This document shows, piece after piece, positions 23,086 to 34,400 of a stretch of 64,000 bases of DNA. The DNA is from Brienomyrus brachyistius (Eukaryota; Chordata; Actinopteri; Osteoglossiformes; Mormyridae): positions 377,001 through 441,000 of the forward strand of contig NC_064537.1 in NCBI RefSeq assembly GCF_023856365.1, read 5' to 3'. Numbering within the stretch: position 1 is the first letter of the stretch; the number at the start of each line of letters is the position of its first letter. Below the pieces are notes generated by a model that saw nothing but the letters and a program-made list of their open reading frames with translations, had not been told where the DNA came from and did not search any database. The translations under genes and the position numbers were made by a program.

Positions 23086-24399
23086 TCAATAATTAAACGA
23101 ATAGTCATTTTCCCACCGAATGTGGCATTTTCCCTGCGGTTTGCCGCGCTTGTTTCCCAGGACCTGCCGCAGATCGCTGCTGAAGCTGGGTCGGCGCACC
23201 AGCGGGTGCAGTGCGCCGTAGGATGCATCGATGCCCGGCGCTCTGACGGCGCTCCGGCTGTTCCTCCCCGCACGCAACGCCTGATACGAGCGTATGGAGA
23301 TCTTACGATGCTGGGAGGGACTGGTCTCCGTGGGAAGTCCGCCTCGCTTGGCAAGAGCCTCGAAAGCTTCTTCCAGGTTGGTACCGGTTTTGGCGGACGT
23401 CTCAAATAGTGCGCAGTCCTCCCCGAACGCATGTTGAGCCTCCCACCAGCACACCACTCTGCTCTCAAGCTCCAAGTCCACTTTGTTGGCGCAGATTATG
23501 GTGGGGACGCGGGGCTTCGATTTGCTATGTATAATCTTAGATTTGGCCGATAATATCTCTTTGTGCAATGTGCGTACTTCTTCAAAGGAGTTTCTGTCAT
23601 CCACGCTGAACACTAGGAGAAAGATGTCACCTGTAAGAGAGTAAAGTATACGTTACACTAAACCGAAGGCGTGCTGGAAATCAGCAATAACTAAAAAGTA
23701 TATAAAAATATAATATAACAAGTAACAACAACAACGATAATAATCATAAACAGGCATCCGCCAGCCACGCTGCTTGGACCCCTAATAATTCGAATCAACT
23801 GCGCTTCACGCACCTGTCAGGATAGACAGTCTCCTTTTGGCAGGGAAACTCCTCTCCCCGGAGGCATCCAGGATATCAACCTGGTACACTTCCCCACGGA
23901 TCTGGTACAGCTTCCTGTAGAAGTCTTCGGACGTGGGTTCGTAGCGCTCCACGAAACTGTCACGCAGGAAGCGTTGAAGGATGGAGGTCTTGCCCACTTT
24001 TGGCGAGCCCAACACCACGACCCGCCGGCAGTTCCGCGGCTTGGCGCGGAACAACTTGTCTGGACAAGGCTTGCTGATGGTCTGGCCGTGCAGCATCGCC
24101 TTTAGCTCATCCATGAGAGATTCCTTGCAGGTGAAGCGCTCAGAGGACGAGTGCCGCTTGCCGGTGCTTGAAGAGCGCACGACTCTTGCTGTCTTCTCCT
24201 GGCGTCTCCATTGCGACGTTGCCATTTTTATGATTCCAATCACCGCTTTGGAAATCGTGGACATTTTGAACGCAGATGCACTTTTATACTCTAGGAGGGA
24301 CTTGGAGGAGCCGGCGCCCACTCTGTCGCAACGGAAGCGGGCGCGGAGATCGGGGCTCTCTGCGGAATAAGCCGTCTGCTCCGGCGATCTGATTTCCAT
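23086..24399 (-). CDS. Rasd-family small GTPase (Dexras/Rhes-like), two exons
   Basis: Small GTP-binding signalling protein of the RASD family. Exon 1 is 24399-23814 and exon 2 is 23630-23086, giving 376 residues. Motifs in order: P-loop GSPKVGKTS, switch I region PTSEDFYRK, RGEVYQVDILDASGE (DxxG), RRLSILTGDIFLLVFSVDD, ANKVD (G4) and ETSAKTG (G5). The intron falls in LSILTG|D, where I recall the RASD1 intron to be. The start ACCATGG has an excellent context and lies about 45-50 bp below a TATA box. An in-frame ATG at 24264 is an alternative. Two oddities: an N-terminal extension of roughly 115 residues before the G domain compared with RASD1, and no C-terminal CaaX box. The C-terminus instead runs KCHIR plus nine more residues. 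Which fish paralog this is (rasd3 or rasd4 are candidates) cannot be settled here. Confidence 0.88.
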
Positions 24400-24443
24400 G
24401 GTGCTGACTGTGGTAAGTAATGGTGGTCCTGATCTGCTTAAGC

Positions 24444-24451
24444 TTTATATA
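24444..24451 (-). promoter_or_regulatory. TATA box of the rasd-like gene
   Basis: TATATAAA on the minus strand, about 45-50 bp above the ATG at 24399. It implies a transcription start near 24415-24420 and a very short 5' leader. Confidence 0.6.
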
Positions 24452-24639
24452 CCGCTTGGACACTTCGGCGTCACACAGCATCCATCACTCACAAGCGTGC
24501 ATTTGACTGACAGGACAGCGGGGTGTGTCGTGTACCTGGAGGGAACGAACCGTTTCTGCGGATCCGAGATCACAGAGACCCTTTGGGGACACTGCGGTGC
24601 GACTAATTGTGTGTCTCTTAATGACAACTAGGTCTACAG

Positions 24640-25479
24640 ACAGGTCAAACAGTAAATTATGTAACTATGTTAAGTCCTGCTTCATTGCTTTTTATTTCTA
24701 TTGTTTTTATTATTTTTACAGTAATGTTATTTATTTATGTTATCTTTTTTATATCATTCTTCCTTGTATTAGCCTACTTATTTCTATTGAGCATAAATTC
24801 AAGAAACATTTCACTACACAGTTGTTCAATGTATGTTTGAGTAGACCAATGAACCTTTAAATTGCAGTACCGGTGCATAGTATTTCGGATTTTAAACCAG
24901 GGAACCCAATATAAATCCAGATCAGAGCCAGAGACCCCTGTGATTACATAAGTAGCCTAAGTAAAACTAAGAAAGCTAGCGCGGCTGATATTGATTTAAA
25001 CATTTCTTCTGATTGAATATTTTCAAAAATGTGATTACATGTGGTTAAATAAATCTGATAAAAGCACGTACAATTTAGTGGGCTGCTGGCACATCATTCA
25101 CCGTGCACGCGTTTCAACCCGGTTCGGCGGGAATTCCCGAAACTGTAGATTGCAGATGGCTCATTAATTAATATTCAAAGAGAACGCGCTACCTGATTGG
25201 CCGGTGACGATCTGACGCTCACCCCTGCTGGAATTCGCCGCCGCCACCACAGATGAACCGCGCGGCGGAAGCGGTCATCTGGAGGCGGAAGTGAGCGCCG
25301 TCGCCATGGATACGATAAAGCGGTAAGAAGGCGCAGTGGACTTCTCAGCGCCAAACACATTTGGATAGAAATAAACTTCAGTTTCTCGCCCTAACGTGAT
25401 CAACGGCTAATCCGAGACATTTATAGTCGTTTTGTAAATGGAAAGATAGGCACCTTTTAGCGCAGGGACGTTTTTATAA
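24640..25479. promoter_or_regulatory. Divergent promoter region between the rasd-like gene and mycbpap
   Basis: The two genes are head-to-head with 1.08 kb between their start codons. Positions 24640-25080 are AT-rich with nothing recognised. Positions 25100-25330 are GC-rich, with an inverted CCAAT (CTGATTGGCC, about 25193-25202) and several CpGs, fitting the mycbpap promoter. ATG at 25306 in a GCCGTCGCCATGG context opens a six-codon frame that ends at 25326. Confidence 0.45.
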
Positions 25480-28400
25480 ATGGCTAGCCTAGGCAAATCT
25501 AAGGGAAAAGCCTCCAGGAAGGAGCTGAGGTCACGGACCCCCACAGGTACGTGACAATGGGACACATCGAATGGAATGAACCCTTAGTAACAAAAGTCCA
25601 GAACCAGAAGAGCATGCATACATTAAAAGAGCAACAAAACCTTAAGGATTTGTACTTAAAGGTAAAAAGATAAGTCAAATGTTCAGTTGTTTAGGTAAAA
25701 TGTTAGATACGATAAAACATTACCATATCTTAATACAATTAGGAAAGTCGCTAATTTAAAAATGTGAAATTTATTGATGCATTAAATTAGTCATGAAGCT
25801 ACAGGTATATCAGAGTGGTTGTCTGGAATATCAGCAGCTTGCTGTAAAATTTCTAACAATGTTTTACTGAAGGTGCCTTATCAGTGAGCAGTGTTCAGAG
25901 TACTTTCTGAAGAGGAGACCTCATATGAGGCCCGGAGCAGAGGCGGTGGGGAAGCATGAGAGAGCAGTAGCCTCTTTATTAGTGAAGTGAAGTAGGTCCT
26001 TATTATATATACAGCCCACAGCGGCATGAAATAACATTCCCCAGGACCACAGTGCGGCATCTATACATAAAGTGCAGAGACTGTAAGTAAGACAAATGCA
26101 ATACATAGGGGAGAGGGGAAAAGGAGAATAATAGCTCATAAATATAAGTAATAGAGTAATAGAGAACATACTCACACTAACACACAGGGGAGCTAGGGCT
26201 ACCCACACAATATAACAGATGTGGTGGCTTCTGTAGATATAATGAATAGATGTAACAATATGGCAGATGGTACTCGTGTGTCAGGTGCTGACAATTTTGG
26301 GGAAGAAGCTGGTGAACCTGGCAGAGGATGCTCGAATGCTGCTGTACCTTCTGCCAGATGGGAGAGGGACAAAGAGAGATTTACTAATGGCCACATTCAG
26401 CATCTAAAGGCTGCAGCTGCAGGTCTGCCAAAATAACTTGCACTTCTGTCCTTAAAAATGATCAACTGATTTAAATTAATAAAAGCAGAATTAAAACCTT
26501 TTTATCACTGCCTTTTCAGCAGCAGCTAAACCCCAGTCTTCCACCAATTTGGGGATAGGGTGTTACTGTCACATCCTGTAATAACACTAACCTTACTTTG
26601 GGATGTGCAGGGTGTTAATCTTGCATCCTGTGCTAACCTTAACCCTACTCTGGGATACGTTAGGTGTTACCGTGACATCCTGAGGTAACCCTAAACCTAC
26701 TCTGGGATGTGCAGGGTGTTACTGTTACATCCTGTGCTAACCCTACTCTGGGACGTTCTGGGTGTTACCGTGACATTCTGAACTAACCCTTCTCTTGGAA
26801 GTGTGGGATGTAGGAATTAATCCACCTCTTTATCAGAGAAAGACGTATTGTGGGATTCTGTATTCTTGTGATGATCCATGAGGATTTATTTCGTTGTGCT
26901 GAGAATGCCGGAAATGTTTCCAGTAGGGACTGCCTGCAATGAGCCCTTTGATGCCATATGCTGTCTGCCCTCCTGGAAACATTTAGATGTCTATTTCTGT
27001 TTTAGCTTCAGATTTGTCTGGTGGTTTATCTTGCAGTGTGCTGGCCAGCTGGCTGCTGCTATTGCTATGAATCTTCAACTTTTGTGTATATGTGTATTTT
27101 AAGGATGACTATTGCAGATCCTGGTTCTAGTGCAGACCCCTTGACTGTGTGGTATAGAGAAAGCTCTGCTCCAGTCCCTGCTTAACAAAGGGAACCACTG
27201 TGGTTGAGCCTCAGGCCTGCCAGCAAGATGGGAGACATAAGCAATTAGGACACTCTGACTTCACAGATTGTCATGTTCTAACAGGGGAGCTGCTACATTT
27301 GGGTGGGGTGGGGAGGAGAAGCTGGCATCCTGTGCTCCTCCCCCGCTCCAGACCTCAGTCTTTGCCATCCCCAGGGCCTTGGGTAGCTTCACGCCACTCA
27401 TTATCCTGGCCTGAACCAGCCGAGTCTGCAGAGTATGTTAAAAACAATGCAGGACTGAGTGTACCTTCCACTGAATAGACTGGCAAATGGAAACATCTAT
27501 ATGGAGGCAGTAAAAGGGAGGACTGTCGTCATGGTAACTGCTGTTCCCAGCACGCTCCTCCCAGACCCCTCGTTCCTTCTTTTGTGATTGTGTCAGTAGC
27601 TGCTGTTCTCAGTGCTCTTCCCACAGACCCCCTGTTCCCTCTTTTGTGATTGTGTCAGTAGCTGCTGTTCTCAGTGCTCTTCCCACAGACCCCCTGTTCC
27701 CTCTTTTGTGATTGTGTCAGTAGCTGCTGCTCCTAGCATGCTCTCCACGGACCGATATTTCCCTCTTGTGTAACAGTGTTGGTAACTTCTGATTTCAACA
27801 CATATCCTGTGGACCCTTCAGACCCGCTTCTGTAATGGGGTGGGTGTCAGTGACTGCCGTTCCCAGTGCACTCATTAAGCTGGCCCATAATTGACACTGA
27901 GAGGTTGACTACTTCTGGTAGGGGTATTTATTTTAGCTGGACTCACTGTTTGCCTCATTATTACTTTGTAATTGTTTAATGACCTGATGAAACTTCTCCT
28001 TTTGGTATGGCTGCTTTCTCTGTGGAAAATCAGCTTCAGGATCCCATGGGTGCATTAAGGATCTGTGGCGGCTTCTTCACACTGCTACCTGGGGCCCATC
28101 AAGGTCATTATGAGAGCCTCATGCATAATAATATTAAGCAACATATTATGCTTATCATGTCTTCCAGAGAAGGAGCTGCAAGGCGGGGCACTGCTTTGCC
28201 GTGTCTCGGAGGGTCAAAGCCAGATCCCCAGCCTAAAGGCGGAGGACATTCAGGCTCTGGCCGTCCGCCTGGAAGAGCTGCATAAGGTTTGACAGGGCAG
28301 CTGGAGGCTCATTCTTATTTGGGTGGAGCTGTGTTCCAGGTGGAGGTGCTGCTTTGGGCTCAATACAAACTTCTTTACCCAGCAGTAACATGGATCAGTT

Positions 28401-31400
28401 TACCTTCCCATGCACGTGTCTGCCTTCTGTACCACTTATCTGGTACAAGGACATGGATCATTTCCATACTGTGCATTCCTGTCTCTTGTCTATGTGTCTG
28501 TGTTTCCATATGTGTGTCTGTGTTCCTGTCTGTACCTCTGTGTGTCTGTGTTCCCATCTCTGCCTCTGTGTGTCTATGTTACCATCTGTGTTTCTGTGTG
28601 TCTGTGTTTCGGTCTGGACCTCTGGGTGTCTGTGTTCTATCTGCATTTCTGTGTGTCTGTGTCCCATCTGCATTTCTGTGTGTCTGTGTCCCATCTGCAT
28701 TTCTGTGTGTCTGTGTTCCCATCTGCATTTCTGTGTGTCTGTGTTCCCATCTGCATTTCTGTGTGTCTGTGTTCCCATCTGCGTTTCTGTGTGTCTGTGT
28801 TCCCATCTGCGTTTCTGTGTGTCTGTGTTCCCATCTGCGTTTCTGTGTGTCTGTGTTCCCATCTGCGTTTCTGTGTGTCTGTGTTCCCATCTGCGTTTCT
28901 GTGTGTCTGTGTTCCCATCTGCGTTTCTGTGTGTCTGTGTTCCCATCTGCGTTTCTGTGTGTCTGAGTTTCGGTCTGGACCTCTGGGTGTCTGTGTTCCC
29001 ATCTGCATTTCTGTGTGTCTGTGTTCCCATCTGCATTTCTGTGTGTCTGTGTTCCCCCTGAGCCTCAGGGTTTCTGTCCTCCCTTTTGGCCCTCAGGCTG
29101 TCTGTGTTCCTATCTGTATTTCTGTGTGTCTGTGTTCCCATCTGTATTTCTGTGTGTCTGTGTTCCCCCTGAGCCTCAGGGTTTCTGTCCTCCCATTTGG
29201 GCCTCTGGGTGTCTGTGTTTCTGCTTGTATGTGTTTCTATCTCTGCCTTTGTGTGTCTGTGTCCCTGAGTGCGCAGCTGCTGCTTCCTCAGACCCCCAAA
29301 ACGATCCCGAAAGCTTCCCTGATGACCCGGGTCCTGGTGAGGAGGCCCCATCCCCCAGAGACAGGCAGACGGACGGTCCGGATCACTGTGGCCAGGCCTG
29401 CACCACAGGGGAGCTCCATGCTGCCGCTGGATTCTACAGGTGCAACTAGGAAAAAACAATCAGTCAAAAGCTCTTCATGTGCTGTTATTCTCAGGCCATA
29501 TCTGGTTGGGGCTGTGTGTGCTGTCAGTCATTGGCTTCACTGCTTCCCATTTGTTTAAAGCATGCAGTGACTAGTACAACAGTGTACAGTAACCCTACCC
29601 GTTTAGGATATCGGCTGTCTGGTCTATAGAACATATCACACATAGAAAGCAAGCTTCATATTAAAGGCTTGTTTTTAATATACTGCACGTCATGCATTTC
29701 CCTCTGTGCATGCTTTATCAAAATGGATATCGGATAATTCTTGGTTTCACCATGTGCTGCAATTGCCTCTCTGTTTCTTTTGTGTTTTATGACATCGCTG
29801 TGAGCCACAGAAGCTGGCGGTCCTCGTTTTGATGCCCGAGGAATGGTCCTGCCACACAGCATCCTGGGAACCCTGGAGAACTTTAAACAGGATATGGAGG
29901 CCAGAGGAGAGCTGGAGGTAAAGCAGCACTTTGGTGTGCGTGCTGATGGGGGTGGGGTGTTTCTGTGCTAGGCCTCTGAAGTGCAATGAGAGAGAGCAGG
30001 TTGTGGCCCCCAGGGGCCCCTGTGCGGGGGAAAGCAGCTCGCAGCCCCCAGGTGTCTCACAAGAGCTGCTATTTGATTGGACTACAGTGTTGACCCCCTG
30101 CCCAGCAGCTGTGTGTGTCCTGCGTCCTACTCAGTCTTGCCTTTAAGCGGCTGCCCTCACATATGCACCCCTCACATACATGGCCGCCCTACAGGCATCC
30201 CTGACCCCCCTCATACATGCCCCCTTGCCCTCTGTCACAGACGTGCCCCCTCGGCATGTACCCCAGCCTCTCCTCACACATGGGGGGTTGGGCAGCCAGT
30301 TGATCTTGGGTCCCCACAGGGTTTTTTTGTCCCTGCTTGAGGTTTTGGTTCTTCTCCCTACCCCATTTTCGTCTTTATTGTTGCTAATAGACCACCTTGC
30401 ATTTCACTGCAGCTTATAGTCTGACCGTATGCCTCGCATAGGACAAATAAAACTCTTGAATCCTCTGTTATCTCCTGACATTCTTTTTCCCCCTTTCCCT
30501 CTTTCATTTTTTTTACCATTGGGATTCTTTACCATTCTAAATTATATGATTCAGTAATGATCGCCACACACTCTTGTGAATTGCCTTGAGGTGACTCTGT
30601 TGTGAAAGGACCTGTACAAAATTTGAACTGAAATTTAATTTAAGATTATTGTTTCCTTGTTATGGTGAAGTACTTAATGCTGATAGTAACTATTAATGAA
30701 AGTTGATCAATTATCTTCCTCCACACTTCATTTCAGCCTGCATGGACACGTCAGCATTTTGCTGGTGTACTGGGAGGTGAGCAGAGTGCTGAAGTTTGCC
30801 AGTCGCTTTACTCATAGGTTAATCTGTCGGTTTATGTGTCACATCTGCCTGTTAATTGTTCTTACCGGGGCAAACCCCCCCATGTAGCAGCTAGACAATG
30901 TTCAAGTTAACAGCCGGTTTTCTTATTGCAATTCAATTTCTGGCCAAAGTAATGTGACACAGAACACACATGTGCTTTTTTTTACCCCAAACAGCTGGTG
31001 AAACGAGTGCCGGTCTCCGTAGGAGTATGCCCCCTGCTGGAAGTGATGCAGAAAGGCAGCCCTGTTAAGCAGCACTGTCCCCTGGACCCACAGAGCCAAG
31101 CTCTGCATCACTGGGAGCATCACATGGTTGAGCGGCGGCGTCAACAAGCCTTTCTCTCCCGTGAGGCTACTACCAATGGCACGCATTTTGGACACACCAG
31201 AAAGGCAGTGAACATCAGGACCTCATAGTGAAGATCAGTAACCCGTACCGATGGTTTACTTTGGAAACTCCAAAGAAAGGCAGTGAACATCAGGATCTCA
31301 TAGTGAAGATCAGTAACCCGTACTGATGGTTTACTTTGGAAACTCCAAAGAAAGGCAGTGAACATGAGGATCTCATAGTGAAGATCAGTAACCCGTACCG

Positions 31401-34400
31401 ATAGTTTACTTTGGAAACTCCAAAGAAAGGCAGTGAACATCAGTATCTCATAGTGAAGATCAGTAAACCATACCGATGGTTTACTTTGGAAATTCCAAAG
31501 AAAGGCAGTGAACATCAGGATCTCATAGTGAAGATCAGTAACCCGTACCGATGGTTTACTTTCGCAACTCCAAAGAAAGGCAGTGACCATGAGGACAGTA
31601 ACTCATACTGTATGTTGCCAGTCCTTCAGCACCATCCCCAGGTGCTGGCAGTGCAGCAGCCAGGCTGCAGGCCACTTCACTCATGTGTGCTGAGATTAGT
31701 TGGCTCAGAGTGCTCACTGCGTTGACTGGACTGGTTCCCTTTAATGTTCTGGTTACAGTTGTTGGACCCTGTGATTTATGTATCAACAGGACTGCTTCAC
31801 AAACCAGTGCAGACGCTGTTGATGACCCAGTCTGACTGGTTCAGAGAGATCCAAGAGAGACGGGAGCTGATCAGCCGTGGGCTGCCTGCCCTGTGCGCTG
31901 GCCAGGTGCCTGACCTAGACTGCCCCCTGCTGAGTCTCACCGCTGCCACCTACTGGACAATTGCTTTCTCTCAGTGTGTGTTACCAAGGGTGTGCCGACA
32001 ACCCAGATCCCCACACGGATTGCTCTATGTCAATCTCATATTGTGTATCAGTGTCTTGTGTCTGTATTTTTCTGTCTCTAATGACTGCTATTTGGCGTCA
32101 TCAGGGCTACCATGTGGGCAGTGAGTTCTGGAACCTTCCTCAGAATATTGGTGATGAGTTTAGTGGTATTACCAGCACCCTGACCCGGAGGGAAAGGGGC
32201 TATCCAGAGCCCATCACTCGCATTGGCCAGCCAAGGAGGATACGTTTGGAAACAGGTGCACTTCCACCTCAGATAGACATAGGAAGAGTTGGAGATGGAT
32301 TCATGTAACATCCAATATGTACTCTAGGGAGGAGCAGAGCAGAAATTCTACCTTCCTACCTACCTAAGTGTGACATACTCTTAAATGTTTTAACATTTTA
32401 GGCTAACATATCTTCTCTCCACTCAGGCAACGCATTCCCAGAGGACTCCCCTTCTGCCTGCCGGACCTGGGCCCACAGCCTGTACTTGCAGCACCGCTGG
32501 CAAGAGCTTGGGGAGCTTCTCATGGACCTCGGCTTCACACAGCCAGTGGGTTCCTGTCCCCAGTCACCATTGTGCTTGACCTGGCCACCCTCTGCCAGGC
32601 CTGAGAGGGACCATGTGTACCGTATTTGGCCCAGCGCGTCTTACCAGAACCGAGGGGGAGCTTGTGTACCGTACATGGCCCGGCGCGTCTTGCCAGGCCC
32701 GAGGGGGAGCATGTGTACCGTGCACAAACCAGCACGACCTGTGAGGCCTGAGGGGGAACTTGTGTACCATACGTGGCCTACAGCATCCTGCCAGGCCCGA
32801 GGGGGAGCATGTGTACCCTATGCAGCTTCGCGCACCCTGCTAGGCTTGAGCGGGAACATGTGTACTGTATGCGGCCCAGTAAGTCCTGCCAAACCCAAGG
32901 GGGAGCATGTGTACCGTAAGCATCCCGGCACTCGCTGTGCTTCCCCATAATTACTGGACCCCGGTGGGGGGGGGTCACATAACAAGATGGATACTTGTGC
33001 TGGCATGCCAGGGCTAATTACTGCTAATTGTTGGCACTCATGAGCACCTTTTCTAAATGAGTGGTCTTTTGGGGTAATTAGCTCCCTCATTCGTGTGCAC
33101 AGCAGTTACACAGAAATAAATACAGACAGGCAGAAGGCCCTTGAAATCCAAGTGTGCACCCCTAGTGATTATTCATAACTTTGATAAAATAACAGGTTTT
33201 TAGACATTTGGTCCCCGCAATGTAAAATATGTATGACCACACACACACAGAAATGCAAGCTTAAACACTACATAATGGTGAGAGCAAGCTGCATCCATGT
33301 CTGAGAAGATGGTGTTCTCTGAGGATCACCTGGCTCAGTGTGCTCCAGCGCTCCAGACTGCCACCATTTATTGATAGTGTGCAGGTTAAAATTTCACGTG
33401 GTCGTATATGTGCGAGTGTATCATCATCATCTAGATGGTTCTTTTTGCTGAGTTGGTCTCTCCCTACCTGCACACGGGAGTATATATGTAAACAAACACT
33501 GATGATGAAACACGCAAAACAATCCCTTTAGCTGAGGTGTTAACATGTTCCGAGAATGAAGCCGTCTGTAGCTGATTATTATAAAATAACAAAATGAGAG
33601 GAGAGAGGAGGAAGCTGGTAGAAAGAGAGTTAAAGAGAAACAGACATGAGTGACGAAGTGTATTAAAGCCAATGTTCAGATTCCTTTCACATTTGCGCAT
33701 TTGACATTTATTTGGTTCGCATAAAATCATATAATACCTAAATATTTGTAAGTCGTGATATTCGTTTCTGTAAGTATGTATTTTATCTTTTAATATTAAA
33801 GTCTTGGCTTGGTTACGCAATGAATCTGCCTCACGAGGGACGGATTACGGACCGGGCCAGCGGGGCCGCTGCCCAGGGGCCCTTGGGGTGCAGGGGGCCC
33901 GTGGGGCCCCTAGCCCAAAAGAATTTGCAACGCGTATCAACAATGTATTTTCGTTTGTCTATTTTAGAGGGCCTACATTCTTTGATCCACTGCTTACAAG
34001 GGCCCCTGTCCCTATAGGGAGGGCGTTTCGCTGCCAAGGGCCCTTGAATTGTGGTGCTGGTGGTGGTGGGGGGGGGGCCTCGCGAACGTTTTGCCCAGGG
34101 GCCCACACAACCCATAATCCATCCCTGAGCCTCACTCATGTGTTAGCTGTCTTTTTGACTGTGGAATCTCCCGTTTCTAGAAGTAAACATTTCACGGATG
34201 TTATTTTAACATCTTTAATAGCCCAGTAGTCCTACAACACAGTGCTCCCATGCGTACAGTACTAACCTTGTACATACAGGGACAAAATTTAGATGGCTTG
34301 TATATTTTATAAAAAGTCTAGCTAGGAAATGATAGTAATTTGCCCCCTGCTGAAATTACGAAGTAATTTGACATGCAAAGTGCAGTACAGTACAGTTCTG

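Noticed and set aside
22989..23468. 159-codon minus-strand frame beside the rasd-like exon 2
   Set aside because: Shadow frame of exon 2; the frame with G4 and G5 motifs is the real one.
28410..29558. Cysteine/valine-rich 382-codon (plus) and HTETQMGTQTH-type 333-codon (minus) frames
   Set aside because: Low-complexity products of the 28-bp TG/TC array in mycbpap intron 2; only 29292-29439 inside this stretch is a real exon, in another frame.
30737..30776. A 40-bp segment with good AG and GT borders as an extra mycbpap exon
   Set aside because: Including it puts the next exon (30995-31160) out of frame with an early stop, while exon 4 joins exon 5 directly in phase.
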